From the NCBI GenBank assembly GCA_003142955.1, contig PLOH01000142.1:1-64000 (forward strand): a stretch of 64,000 nucleotides of DNA, given 5' to 3'. The first letter of the stretch is position 1; each line of letters begins with the position of its first letter. The translations under genes were made by a program, and so were the position numbers. Positions 49,649-59,267 of this stretch are shown here, one piece after another. The DNA comes from Opitutia bacterium. GTDB lineage: Bacteria; Verrucomicrobiota; Verrucomicrobiia; Opitutales; Opitutaceae. Under the pieces are notes generated by a model that worked only from the letters and a program-made list of their open reading frames with translations, did not search any database and was not told the origin of the DNA.

Positions 49649-52453
49649 CTACGGAGATTTTTCCGGCGCCGCCGGTGGCGGAGCGGGCGGCGGCGTTCCG
49701 TTTGGGGCGATTGGGCCGCTGTTGAGCGGGCGGGTGATGGCACGCAGGAGGCTGGTCGGCCCGAACGCAAAGGCCCACGATGGTTTTTCCAATGCTCCGG
49801 TGAGCTTCAGCTCAAGCACATTGGAAAGCGGCGTGAGCAGGGCGCCGAGCGCGTCGGCCACGACGAACTTGCTTTCCTGCAGGGGGTAGATGCGGGCGTT
49901 GAAGTCGAGCGTTTTGGTTTCGAGCAGATACTCGCCCTTGGCATCAATCGAAGCGCGCGGGCCCTGCAATTTGACCTGCGGAAAGACCAGCTTGCTGCCG
50001 TCGATCCGGAAACTCGCCTGGGCGCTGTCGAGGCGCAGCGAAGTGAAGCCGAGCAGGGTCTTGCTCAACAGTTCGGAGAGCTGTCCGAACAGATGGATTT
50101 TGCCGAGCTCCTGCCCGGCGACCGTCAACTGCCCGTCGCCATGGAAACTGAACGGCTCCCCGAGCCGGCCGGAAGCGGTCAGCCGGCCATCGAGGTGGCC
50201 GCTCGAGGCGCGGCGCAACAAATGCTCGGCGGGCCGGTCTGAGCCCGCTGGTTTCCCAGCGGATTGAAGCTCATCAATGAGAGTGATGACACGGCCCAGG
50301 TCGGCCCCGCCCAGCTTTGCGTCAAAGGCGACGGTGCGCGTGTCGCGCGGCCCCTCGATCCGCGCCCAGCCCGTGGCCGCGCCGCCGGCGAACCCCACCT
50401 CGATGTCCTGCAGATCCAGATCGCTGTCGTGGTAGTTCGCGGAGAACTTCATCGTGTCCAGGGGAAAACCGTGCAAGGTCACGCGGCGGTTTGCCGCCAC
50501 CGTAAAATGCATCTGCATGCGGGGTCCGCCGGGTGCGCCAGGGCCGTCAAAATGACCGGCCACGCGCACGGTGGGAGGGTCGGCAAACTGGAACGGAGCA
50601 GCCAGCGCGGTGCCGGCCGGACCATACAGCCGGGCGCACTCGGCCAGATCGAGGTCGGACACGGCTTCGAACTCCAGCGTGCGGTACGTCGAATTCGCGG
50701 AATCGACGGTGACGGTGAACGAGCCTTGGCCGGAATGGCCTGCGCGTTCGGCCTTGAATTCGGACACCTCAAAGTAGTCAGGTCGGAAGAAGAGGGTTGT
50801 CCGCACCCGGTCGAATGGCACCCCGCGAATGCCCGGCTGGGCCGCATCGGCCTGGCAGAAGACGGCGGATTCCTGCGCCGTCCCCCATCGACCGGCGACA
50901 TCAACGTCCGCAACCGGCGGCGCCGCTGCGAAGTCAAAGCCGCGCCAGAAACGCGGCCACCACCCGGTGAACCAGCCCGAGATGTCGAGCGGACGCAGAT
51001 GACCGTGCAGCAGAAATCGGTACTCGTTGGTGGCCGTGTCCATCGCATAGGATCCGTAGGCCGCGTTGCCGCCCTGGAACAGCGTGAGGTCCGTGACGTT
51101 GAGGCCGTGGCCGTCGTAGACAATGTGTCCGCCCGCGGCGTCGATCGCGACGTCGTGGGCGATAGCGTGGCGAACGGAGATATCGCCCTCGGTGCGCGCC
51201 AGTTTCCAACCTCCCGCGAGATCGATCCAGGCTCGCAGCGACGCCGGCTCGCTCAGGGTCACCCATTTGGCCGCCTTCAGCCCGAACCGGGCGGCGGCGA
51301 GGCGCAGCAGTTCCGGCCCCAGCGACGCGGAGAGATCGATCCTCCCATCGCCCCGGCGGGTGTCCACGTCGGCGCGCGCCGTCAGAGGTGATCCACCGGC
51401 CTGCAGCATGACATTGCCCTGGACTCGGGGCCACTCCGCCACCGTCAGTTCAGCAGCCGGGGCGGCAAAGGAGAGGCCCAAGACACTGCCTCCCGCTGCG
51501 GTCAGCCGCGCCAAAAGTGGCGTAAACACAAAACGGTCAGGGATGAGCAAACCTGAAAGAACGGCGTGCAGACGAGCCACCTGCGCCTGTTGTTTCCAAT
51601 CCACCCGCTCGGCATCAATCATCACCTCGGTGGCCACCGGCGTGTCGCCCAACAACGGGAAAACCATCCTGGCCCGGCCTGACTGCACCGTGCAGGAAGC
51701 TTCGGGATGGGAGGAGTCGACCAGGAGCTCGGCCTCGACGAGGGCGCCGGAATTCGGCGTCGGGGTGAGCGTCAACTGCAGGCGTGGGTCCTCCAGGGAC
51801 TCGATTTGAGGCCGGAGCGCGATGAGCTTGCGGCCCGACCTGAGGCAGCGCTCGATCACCAGGTCAAGCAACTGCATTGAACCGGGCCGGGATTGGATCC
51901 CCGGGGGGAGGTGAAACCGACCGTGGCTCGTGACCGCCACCCCGGCGACGCGAAAGGTGCAGACTGCGATGTGATAGTCGGATCGTTGCGCCTGAAACAC
52001 GCCATCGAGGTCGCTCACGACCGCTTCATCGGTGCCGGATGGCGACAACATCGCGGGCACCCGCAGGTCGACGCCGGTGAGGCGGATTTCATGCACCCGA
52101 ACCTCACCGACCAGCAGCGGCAGGAAATCCAGGCTGGCGTACGCAGCGCGGATCGTGACGAGCGGCACCGTCCGATCGGGACCGAAAAGCTGGACCTGCT
52201 CGAACAGCACCCGTCCGGTGGGATCAAAGATCGCGCGGCCGAAACGCGCCGTGATCTCAGAGGCCGCCAGTCGGCGTTCAATGGCGCGTAGGGCGAAGTC
52301 AGGCAGTTCCAGCTCGCGGCGCGTCACGACCCAGACCTGCAGTCCTAGTCCGGCGATCAACACCAGCCAGACTACCCAGCTAGCGACCAACAGCGCTGCG
52401 GAGGTGCACCAGCGCAAACCAAACCATAGTGACCGCTTCAGGCTCATGGGCAT
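49649..52453 (-). CDS. Large AsmA/YhdP-like envelope protein
   Basis: A 934-residue protein with one N-terminal helix (TSAALLVASWVVWLVLIAGL) and a very long periplasmic part rich in short beta repeats, of the AsmA/DUF3971/TamB-like type implicated in lipid transport or outer-membrane homeostasis. Signals: the C-terminal AsmA-like block (GHLDGRLTASGRLGEPFSFH, LSELLSKTLLGFTSLRLDSA, DFNARIYPLQESKFVV). Ends in a Pro/Ala-rich tail. Last gene of a minus-strand block that begins with coaX. Two ATGs (52453 and 52447) are possible starts. Confidence 0.8.
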   Translation of the reverse strand: MPMSLKRSLWFGLRWCTSAALLVASWVVWLVLIAGLGLQVWVVTRRELELPDFALRAIERRLAASEITARFGRAIFDPTGRVLFEQVQLFGPDRTVPLVTIRAAYASLDFLPLLVGEVRVHEIRLTGVDLRVPAMLSPSGTDEAVVSDLDGVFQAQRSDYHIAVCTFRVAGVAVTSHGRFHLPPGIQSRPGSMQLLDLVIERCLRSGRKLIALRPQIESLEDPRLQLTLTPTPNSGALVEAELLVDSSHPEASCTVQSGRARMVFPLLGDTPVATEVMIDAERVDWKQQAQVARLHAVLSGLLIPDRFVFTPLLARLTAAGGSVLGLSFAAPAAELTVAEWPRVQGNVMLQAGGSPLTARADVDTRRGDGRIDLSASLGPELLRLAAARFGLKAAKWVTLSEPASLRAWIDLAGGWKLARTEGDISVRHAIAHDVAIDAAGGHIVYDGHGLNVTDLTLFQGGNAAYGSYAMDTATNEYRFLLHGHLRPLDISGWFTGWWPRFWRGFDFAAAPPVADVDVAGRWGTAQESAVFCQADAAQPGIRGVPFDRVRTTLFFRPDYFEVSEFKAERAGHSGQGSFTVTVDSANSTYRTLEFEAVSDLDLAECARLYGPAGTALAAPFQFADPPTVRVAGHFDGPGAPGGPRMQMHFTVAANRRVTLHGFPLDTMKFSANYHDSDLDLQDIEVGFAGGAATGWARIEGPRDTRTVAFDAKLGGADLGRVITLIDELQSAGKPAGSDRPAEHLLRRASSGHLDGRLTASGRLGEPFSFHGDGQLTVAGQELGKIHLFGQLSELLSKTLLGFTSLRLDSAQASFRIDGSKLVFPQVKLQGPRASIDAKGEYLLETKTLDFNARIYPLQESKFVVADALGALLTPLSNVLELKLTGALEKPSWAFAFGPTSLLRAITRPLNSGPIAPNGTPPPAPPPAAPEKSP

Positions 52454-52547
52454 GGTTTTGGCGGCGGAAATTCCCTCGTGATGGTCAAAGGCTCCATTCC
52501 TTCCCTTAGTGGCGCCGGAGGGCGTCGCAACAGCGTCCGCATCCCCG

Positions 52548-54605
52548 TCAATGCCCGGCCGGTTTTGCGGCCTCGACGGCGGCCGGCGCGGGCGAGGGAG
52601 GCATCGGCTCCCTTGGGCCGTGAGTCAGCGTGAAAAGAGCGTCGAGCAGCTTCTGATCGGCTTCAAAAACCACGTTGAAACCGGGCGAGCCGGCAAACTG
52701 CGTGCCGCCGCCGGTGCGTTCGGTAAGAAACAAGGTGATCGCGTCGGTCTGGCCCCCGGTGCCTCCGACGAGGGAGATCGTCGCTTCGAGGGCATACTTC
52801 CACGGACGCATTTCGCCGCCGATCTCCACCGCGGGCGGGAACGAGTCGAGGACGAAATCCTTGGCCCGCAGACTGCCCAGTTGGTCCAGCAGGACCAGCA
52901 GCGCGGTCCGCTTCGCTTCCGGTTCCTTGGCGAGGGCTTGATTCCAGGTTTCACCGTCGGCCAGCCGGCGGGCGAAGATCTCAGTCTTGGTCGTCGCGTC
53001 TTTGAGGGAGAGGGCGGTGATCCGGGCGCCGGCGGGGAGCTCGCGCAGCAGGCGGCTCCGATAATAGTTCACGGTCACCGGCGATTCTCGCAGGATATCA
53101 GGGTCGACGAGATACACGAAGGGCTCATTGGCGAGTTTGGCCCGGGCGAGACCGTCGCGCTCATTGGCGACACCGATCAGCAGGGTGGCCGAGGAGGATA
53201 GTGCGGCGGCGGAGCCACCTTCGGCAAAGGCACCTTTCGTGGAGAAGTTGAGCGTAATCTCACGTTCGGGACGGTTGAAGCCCCAGTTCTCGAGTTCGAT
53301 ATTCTGGGGGGCGTCGCGGAGGAACTTGAGCGCCTGGAGCGAACTGAGCTTCTCGATGATCCGCTGGACCAGCGGGAGCTCAGCGGGCAGCGTTTGGGGC
53401 GCCTGATTGGCCGCGTGGGTGACGATCTGCCACGGGTCGTTCTGTTGGGGCTGCCCGGGGTTTCCGAGTCGCTGGAGGGTCAGTTCGGGCCGGTTCGGCG
53501 CGACCAGCGTAAGGGAGGTGAGCGCGCGCGGATCGAAGCTGAGCAGGTGTTTGTCCCGCAGTTCCTCCTGGGAGTTGCGCAGCGTGGTAAAAAGCCTGTC
53601 GGGGAACTGGACGGTGAAGACCGGCGCCCGGTCGTCCATCTTGGCATAATACTCAGTGGCCGGTTCGGACGGCGTCTCCTCCGTCGCCGATTTGACGGCG
53701 GCAGCCGCTTCACTGGCGGGCACCGGACTGCCCAGCAAGAGTGTCTCGCGGCGGCCGTTGCCCTCGAGCGTAAGACGGAACGCGGGATTGTTGAGTCCGG
53801 TCCGGTCGGGTGCAGGCACTGTCGCGGCGTCGAGAAAAGACCGGGTGTGAAGCCCGTTCAGGGCATTGATGGCGAGTTCCACTTGAATCCGGTCTGCCCG
53901 CGCGAGGATGGGCGCTTCAAACAACCAGCGGGACCCGTCGCGGCGCAGGCGGCTCCGGAGGTTGGTGGGCGCGCCGGTCTGGAGATTGAACGAACGCACT
54001 TCGAAGAGCGGGATGCTGAATATTGTGTCGGCTTGCAACTGGCTCAGGGTCAGCGCGAGGCTGTCGGCCAGACTGCGACTCACGACATGGATGCGCTTGC
54101 CGTCGGGCGACAGCACATAGAGGCGGTTGCCCACCTTGGTCGCATCCCCGACGCGCAGCGTGACGGTCTTGAGCTGGACAGGGGCGGCATGCTCAACGGG
54201 GCCATTGTCCACGCCGGCGGTGAAGGTGAGTGTGATCTGGGGCTTGTCGAGGCCGTAATCGGCCAGCGAAAGGCCGCTCTTGGCAAGGTCTTTGACGAGG
54301 AAGCTCGTAAAGTGGTTGAGCAACATCAACTCATTGAGAATCCGGCTGACGGCATGCGGGTTGGCGGGCCACTCGGTGGGTTTGGTGATCATCCAACCGT
54401 CCGGTTTTTTCTCGAGCCGGACCGGTGCGGCGAAGTGGCCCCCGGTGATCTCCAAAGACTGGATCGTAGCGGCCTCCGGGCCGAGGACGCGGGTCCGGCT
54501 TTCTTCCCACAATGCGTCGGTTCGCCACCGGTGCACGAAGGTGAAGATGGAGAAAAAGAGAACAACATTCATCAACAACAGCACGAGAGTGACTTTGGTG
54601 CGCAT
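52548..54605 (-). CDS. DUF4340-domain membrane-anchored protein
   Basis: A 685-residue protein with one N-terminal helix (VTLVLLLMNVVLFFSIFTFV) and a large periplasmic part containing repeated DUF4340-type beta units, visible as WMITKPTEWPANPHAVSRIL, LADYGLDKPQITLTF, TVTLRVGDATKVGNRLYVL. DUF4340 proteins are encoded beside GldG/GldF ABC exporters, as here. Presumed accessory subunit of the exporter. The C-terminus is Pro/Ala-rich. Confidence 0.85.
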   Translation of the reverse strand: MRTKVTLVLLLMNVVLFFSIFTFVHRWRTDALWEESRTRVLGPEAATIQSLEITGGHFAAPVRLEKKPDGWMITKPTEWPANPHAVSRILNELMLLNHFTSFLVKDLAKSGLSLADYGLDKPQITLTFTAGVDNGPVEHAAPVQLKTVTLRVGDATKVGNRLYVLSPDGKRIHVVSRSLADSLALTLSQLQADTIFSIPLFEVRSFNLQTGAPTNLRSRLRRDGSRWLFEAPILARADRIQVELAINALNGLHTRSFLDAATVPAPDRTGLNNPAFRLTLEGNGRRETLLLGSPVPASEAAAAVKSATEETPSEPATEYYAKMDDRAPVFTVQFPDRLFTTLRNSQEELRDKHLLSFDPRALTSLTLVAPNRPELTLQRLGNPGQPQQNDPWQIVTHAANQAPQTLPAELPLVQRIIEKLSSLQALKFLRDAPQNIELENWGFNRPEREITLNFSTKGAFAEGGSAAALSSSATLLIGVANERDGLARAKLANEPFVYLVDPDILRESPVTVNYYRSRLLRELPAGARITALSLKDATTKTEIFARRLADGETWNQALAKEPEAKRTALLVLLDQLGSLRAKDFVLDSFPPAVEIGGEMRPWKYALEATISLVGGTGGQTDAITLFLTERTGGGTQFAGSPGFNVVFEADQKLLDALFTLTHGPREPMPPSPAPAAVEAAKPAGH

Positions 54606-54616
54606 GAAGAAAAGGG

Positions 54617-54768
54617 CTGAAAACCTGAAGGACTTAAGGCTGAAGAACGGAAGCGGGGAAAGTGGTGCGATTCGAGAAGCTGACCGTCAGGGGCGAAGGC
54701 AGATACCGGCTGGTCGATGTGGGTTAAGCGGTGACAGTGTTCAATCTTTCAGACCTTCAGCCTTTCAG
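54617..54768. repeat. Inverted low-complexity CTGAAGG-type sequence
   Basis: CTGAAAACCTGAAGGACTTA at 54617-54636 (continuing GGCTGAAG to 54645) and its imperfect inverse CTTTCAGACCTTCAGCCTTT (54746-54765), 100 bases apart in the gap between the DUF4340 and GldG-like genes. No coding content. Confidence 0.55.
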
Positions 54769-54775
54769 TTTTTTC

Positions 54776-56266
54776 TCAGCGGCGGCGCGTCCAAAAGACC
54801 AGCAGGCCGAGCAGGCCGACCGCGCCCGGCAGGGCAAAGAGGAGACCCAGCCGGAGTTTGGCGAGCTGCTCCTGGGAAAGGGACAGCCGGAAATGTTCGA
54901 TCGGTCGCGGCGGAAAATGAAGCTGGGTGTCGCGATCCACGGCCCAGTTGATGGCGTTGAGCGAGAGCGCCTGGCACCCGGTGTCCGCCAGGCGGCGGTT
55001 GGAGAATATGTCCCCGGTTCCAATCACGACCAAGCGCCCTCCCGGCACGCTGAGCGGCAGGGAGCCGGGGCTGACCCGTTCCGACGCCACCATTACTCCC
55101 AGCGGGCCGCGCAGATCAGATCCGGCGTCGAAAACGGGCGGCCGTTGCACGCGAAAACTGAATTCGCCCCAGGAACTGGCGGAGGAGGAGGCCAGGACGG
55201 AGACCCTGAGGGCGCGATCCGGCGGTCGGTCGGGATCGGGCCGGACCGAGCGGGGCAGGCTGATGCGCAACGGCAGATTATAGTCGACCAGGGATTTGGT
55301 GATGGGATGGCTGGCATCGGGGCTGCGGATCATCAGGTCGCCGTTGTCGGCGACGAATTCGGGATTGGCGTCGCGGATCACATCGTCGTCGACGCGCACG
55401 CCCCAATCCGAGAAGAGGTTGCCCAAGCCGCATTCGTGCCCGTAATCCAGTGTCAGAATGATGCGGCCGGCGCGGGTCGTTAGGTACTGCCGCAGCAACT
55501 CCTCTTCAAAGGGCTGGAAGCGTCCGGTCGGCGAACTGATCAAGATGAGATCCACGCCTTCCGGCACGCGGCGGGCAATGGAGAGATCGAGAGTCTCAAG
55601 GTCGAAATTGCGGAGGCGGAGCTGCTCCCGTAACACTGACAGCCCGCGCACCGGACTCACGTCGGCCGTACTCATCTCGCCGTGGCCGGTCAGGAAGCAG
55701 ATCTTGCTTCTTTCCGGTTTCGAGACGTCGAGGAGAGCGGCAGTGATGGTCTGTTCGCCCTTAAACGAGACCGGGCGGGCATGCTCGTATTCATAGAGCT
55801 CGCTGAGCGGCACGGTGCGGCGACTGCCGGGGGCACAGAGAAACAGGATCACGTCGGGTTGGTCGACCCCGAGAGCATCGGCCTCGCGCCGGTTCTTGTA
55901 GACGTCGAGGTAATCCACCTGGATGCGACCGTCGCGATCGACCTCGGAATCATGGTTGGTCGCGGTGATATAAACGTATTCACGGAGCAGATTCTGCACG
56001 TCCTGGTAGGCCTGGACCGCGAAGGCGTTGTCCGAATCCGGTGTTAGCGTGACGACAATGCGCACCGGGCGCTTGAGCTCCTGCAGATAGGAGACGGTTT
56101 CGGGCGAGAGCGAGTAGCGGCGGTGCTGGCTGAGGTCGAAGCGCCAGTGGTAATGGAGCGCCAGGAAGTTGAGTCCGCCAAAGAGCGTGAGAAAGAGGAC
56201 CGCCTGCAGCACCAGGTTGGTGGTCCGAAGCCAGCGGGCGGCACGATAGCTCTCGATCGGCAGCAT
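54776..56266 (-). CDS. GldG-like ABC exporter auxiliary protein
   Basis: A 496-residue protein with an N-terminal helix (LVLQAVLFLTLFGGLNFLAL), a large extracytoplasmic domain (ABC_transp_aux type: RRYSLSPETVSYLQELKRPV, VQAYQDVQNLLREYVY, KICFLTGHGEMSTADVSPVR) and a C-terminal helix (LRLGLLFALPGAVGLLGLLV) followed by WTRRR. This is the GldG pattern. It lies 10 bases from the ABC permease gene in the same orientation. Confidence 0.88.
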   Translation of the reverse strand: MLPIESYRAARWLRTTNLVLQAVLFLTLFGGLNFLALHYHWRFDLSQHRRYSLSPETVSYLQELKRPVRIVVTLTPDSDNAFAVQAYQDVQNLLREYVYITATNHDSEVDRDGRIQVDYLDVYKNRREADALGVDQPDVILFLCAPGSRRTVPLSELYEYEHARPVSFKGEQTITAALLDVSKPERSKICFLTGHGEMSTADVSPVRGLSVLREQLRLRNFDLETLDLSIARRVPEGVDLILISSPTGRFQPFEEELLRQYLTTRAGRIILTLDYGHECGLGNLFSDWGVRVDDDVIRDANPEFVADNGDLMIRSPDASHPITKSLVDYNLPLRISLPRSVRPDPDRPPDRALRVSVLASSSASSWGEFSFRVQRPPVFDAGSDLRGPLGVMVASERVSPGSLPLSVPGGRLVVIGTGDIFSNRRLADTGCQALSLNAINWAVDRDTQLHFPPRPIEHFRLSLSQEQLAKLRLGLLFALPGAVGLLGLLVFWTRRR

Positions 56267-56275
56267 AGGATCGCG

Positions 56276-57040
56276 TCAGTTGTGGAGCAGCTTCGCCTCG
56301 AGCCCCAGGACGGTGAGGATGAGCGTCAGCGCGGTGCCGGTGAAGTAAAAGAACAGGTGCCGGGTGTCGATGATGCCACGGCTGAAATCATCGAGGTGCT
56401 GGAAGACCTGGGCGTAGTCGAGCGCGTCGCGCACGGGGCGCAAGGCCGCGAGTTGCATGAACTGGGTGCCGAGCGACAGCTTCGTGCCGAAGATCAGGAG
56501 GAAGAGCAGGGCCAGCGCGACGACTAGCGCCACGGCCTGGTTGCGCGCCAGCGCGCTCGCGAACACTCCGATGGCTACGAACAACAGGCCGGAGACGGCG
56601 ATGTAAACGTAGCCGCCGATCAGCGTGCCGCGGTCGAGCAGGCGTGGATCGGCGGCGAAGTGGTGCAGGAGATAGAATAACCCGGCGGTCGAGCCCCAGA
56701 GGAGCAGATAAACGAGATAGGCGGCGCTGTATTTCCCCAGCACCACCTCGGTGGTGGAAACGGGCGTGGTCAGCAGGGTCTCCAGCGTGCCCGACCGCCG
56801 TTCCTCGGAGAAGCTTTTCATCGTCGTCAGCGGCACAATGATAAAGACCGCGAAACCCAGAAAGAGGCGGAAGAAATCGTAGGCCGGGGATGTTTCCTGC
56901 GCCGCCTCGCTGTACACTTCCAGCAGGAACGTGAAAATGAACCCCATGACAAAGAGGAAAACCACCGCCGCCAGGTAGGTGCTCGTGTTGACGAGCAGCA
57001 TGCGGATTTCGTGGTTGAGAATCGTGAAGAAATGGCGCAT
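56276..57040 (-). CDS. ABC-2 type permease, GldF-like
   Basis: A 254-residue permease with six transmembrane helices (STYLAAVVFLFVMGFIFTFL; FFRLFLGFAVFIIVPLTTMK; AYLVYLLLWGSTAGLFYLL, and others). The motif SFSEERRSGTLETLLTTPVS is the ABC-2 permease coupling region. The start at 57040 (MRHFFTILNHEIRML) follows the family pattern; a GTG at 57067 overlapping the ATPase stop (GTGA) is an alternative that would add nine residues. Confidence 0.9.
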   Translation of the reverse strand: MRHFFTILNHEIRMLLVNTSTYLAAVVFLFVMGFIFTFLLEVYSEAAQETSPAYDFFRLFLGFAVFIIVPLTTMKSFSEERRSGTLETLLTTPVSTTEVVLGKYSAAYLVYLLLWGSTAGLFYLLHHFAADPRLLDRGTLIGGYVYIAVSGLLFVAIGVFASALARNQAVALVVALALLFLLIFGTKLSLGTQFMQLAALRPVRDALDYAQVFQHLDDFSRGIIDTRHLFFYFTGTALTLILTVLGLEAKLLHN

Positions 57041-57063
57041 GGAATCGGGTGAAGCAGGGCGGA

Positions 57064-58104
57064 TCACGTCGGCGGACCGGGGCGCGGGCGCTGGGCGATC
57101 GGGACTCTCGCTCCCGGCAGGTCGACCACATCCCAGCTGCGCTTGGTCGCGGCCAGGAACACATCTTCCAGGGTCGGCTCGGTGCGACTAAACGACCGGA
57201 TGCGATAAGATCGGGCCATGAGCGCCCGGAGCAGCGGTTCGCCCAGCTCCTCGTCGCGGGTGGTGGTGAGCGTGGCGTGATGGAAGCCCGAGGCATCCGG
57301 GCCGCTGGCGGAGGCGATGACCAGGGTGGACTCGACCTGCGCGAGCACTGTGGGCAGCGCCGCGAGATCTCCGGCCAGGTGGACGTGATAGTGGGTGCGG
57401 CCCAGGACCTCCCGCCGCAATTCGGCCGGCGTGCCTTGCGCCACGATCCGCCCGCCGTTGATGATCAGCACCCGGTCGCAGGTGACTTCGATTTCCGGGA
57501 GAATATGGCTGGAGATGATGACACTCATCCGTCCGCGCAGGCTGCCGATCAGATCGCGGACGATGAGGATCTGGTGGGGATCGAGACCGATGGTCGGTTC
57601 ATCCATGATAATCACGTCCGGCTCCCCGAGAATGGCTTCGGCAATCCCGACCCGCTGGCGCATACCCTTGGACAGCTTGCCGATGATGCGGTGCCGGATG
57701 CGTTTGAGGTCGCAGAGCTCGAGCACCGCGTCGAGCCGCGTCCGGAGCCTTTCCCGCCCGATTTCTTTCAGACGGCCGCGGTAGTAGAGGTATTCGTTAA
57801 CCCGCATGTCCTCCGGCAGAGGGTTGTTTTCGGGCATATAGCCGATGTGGCGTTTGGCGTCATCCGTCCGCGAGGCGACGGGGATGCCGCAAATCCGCAC
57901 GACGCCGGAAGTGGCGGGCAGGAACCCGGTGAGGATGCGCAAAGTGGTGCTCTTCCCGGCGCCGTTGGGTCCGAGGAGCCCGACAATCTCGCCCCGGCGC
58001 ACCGTGAAGTTGACATCATCGACCGCCACCATCCCGCCGTACGTCCTGACCAGGTGTTCAACCTCGATGGTCAGCGGTGGTGGGTTTGGGTCGGTCGTGG
58101 ACAT
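57064..58104 (-). CDS. ABC transporter ATP-binding protein, GldA-like
   Basis: A 346-residue ATPase. Walker A GPNGAGKSTT, signature LSKGMRQRVGIAEA, Walker B VIIMDEPTIGLDP and the H-loop IISSHIL are all present; the C-terminal ~100 residues form the extra domain found in DrrA/GldA-like ATPases. It drives the GldF/GldG-like permease encoded next. Confidence 0.93.
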   Translation of the reverse strand: MSTTDPNPPPLTIEVEHLVRTYGGMVAVDDVNFTVRRGEIVGLLGPNGAGKSTTLRILTGFLPATSGVVRICGIPVASRTDDAKRHIGYMPENNPLPEDMRVNEYLYYRGRLKEIGRERLRTRLDAVLELCDLKRIRHRIIGKLSKGMRQRVGIAEAILGEPDVIIMDEPTIGLDPHQILIVRDLIGSLRGRMSVIISSHILPEIEVTCDRVLIINGGRIVAQGTPAELRREVLGRTHYHVHLAGDLAALPTVLAQVESTLVIASASGPDASGFHHATLTTTRDEELGEPLLRALMARSYRIRSFSRTEPTLEDVFLAATKRSWDVVDLPGARVPIAQRPRPGPPT

Positions 58105-58146
58105 GCGATCGGAGACAGACTGAGGGATAACGCGCCGCGAGCAAGG

Positions 58147-58926
58147 TTACACCGGCGCGTTAAGCCGCCAGGCAGCCGCGAGGCCGCGCAGCGTGAGATC
58201 GGGGACGATGGTGGCCGGCGGTTGCAGGGTTTTCTCCAAGAGCGCCGCGGTGCCGCCGGTGACGAGCACCCGGGGCAGGGATTCGCCCCGGTGGCCCAGT
58301 TCGGCCATCACGGCCGCCAGCAATGCCTGGATCATGCCGCCCATCCCGATGACGGTGCCGATGCGCATGGCCTCGATGGTGGATTGGCCGATGGCGCTTG
58401 GCACGTCCAGTGAGTCGTCCAGCAAGGGCAGCAGCGCCGTCTGTTCATGGAGGTAGCGGCGCATCACATCCAGTCCGGGCGCAATGATGCCGCCCTCATA
58501 ACCGCGGGAGCGCGTGACAATGTCGAAAGTGACCGCCGTGCCCAAGTCGATGACGATGACCGGAGTGCCGCAGAACGCCTGGGCGCCGGCGGCGTTGGCG
58601 AGGCGATCCTCGCCGATTTCCCACGGTTTGGGATAGCTGAGGGGCACCCCCAGCCGCTTGTCGGCGGTGAGCTCAAAAAGCGGCCGGGTGAATTCTTGGA
58701 GATCGAACACCCGGCCCAGCAGGATCGCCGCCGCCGGAACCACGGAGCAGAAAGCTGCGCCCTCGAGAAAAGGATATTCAGCGGTCAGGCGGCCCAGGAT
58801 CGGACCAAATCCCTCGGCGGGATGATCGATCGCGCGCGTGGGCAGTTCCCGCTGAAACAGGGCCTGCCCGTGAGCAACGATGCCGTAGTGGGTGTGCGTG
58901 TTGCCGATGTCGATGCAAAGCAGCAT
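58147..58926 (-). CDS. coaX: Type III pantothenate kinase
   Basis: A 259-residue kinase that phosphorylates pantothenate in the first step of coenzyme A synthesis. It carries the ASKHA phosphate-binding start LLCIDIGNTHTHYGIV, YEGGIIAPGLDVMRRYL (GxIxPG motif), VIVIDLGTAVTFDIV and VLVTGGTAALLEKTL. No signal peptide. It is the first gene of the minus-strand block running into the exporter genes, only 42 bases upstream of the ATPase. Confidence 0.94.
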   Translation of the reverse strand: MLLCIDIGNTHTHYGIVAHGQALFQRELPTRAIDHPAEGFGPILGRLTAEYPFLEGAAFCSVVPAAAILLGRVFDLQEFTRPLFELTADKRLGVPLSYPKPWEIGEDRLANAAGAQAFCGTPVIVIDLGTAVTFDIVTRSRGYEGGIIAPGLDVMRRYLHEQTALLPLLDDSLDVPSAIGQSTIEAMRIGTVIGMGGMIQALLAAVMAELGHRGESLPRVLVTGGTAALLEKTLQPPATIVPDLTLRGLAAAWRLNAPV

Positions 58927-59267
58927 GGAGACGCGACCGCGAAGGGAGAAGGAAGACGGAAACTGGAAAGGGGAGAGTCCAAGGCGAATTGGAGAATAAG
59001 TAAAGAGCCAGGGATGTGCTGGAGACTTCGGCGCCGGGGGCCTCAGCGAGCGCGACCAGCCGGGTGAATCACAGGGCGCTCAACGTGTTCCACCATCCGG
59101 GCTCGCGGTTTTTAAGCCGGCGCACGGCGGAAAATCCTCTTGCGGATCGGGTAGCCGAGCGGCCCGCCCCCGGCCGATCTGGCCGCGGCAAGAGCAGATA
59201 CGTTTATGAGAGAAAGACGATCTCTTCCGTTCGCCGGGCGGACATCCTGTGCGCCGAGGGTTCCGGG
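58927..59267. other. Intergenic region, nothing recognised
   Basis: 341 bases between coaX and the broken kinase gene, AG- and GC-rich. It holds no gene, RNA or clear repeat that I can support. A coaX promoter should lie in its left part. Confidence 0.4.

Noticed and set aside
58927..59267. Possible tRNA or riboswitch upstream of coaX
   Set aside because: I looked for a cloverleaf or an aptamer core and found none; no anticodon arm or conserved loop could be paired.
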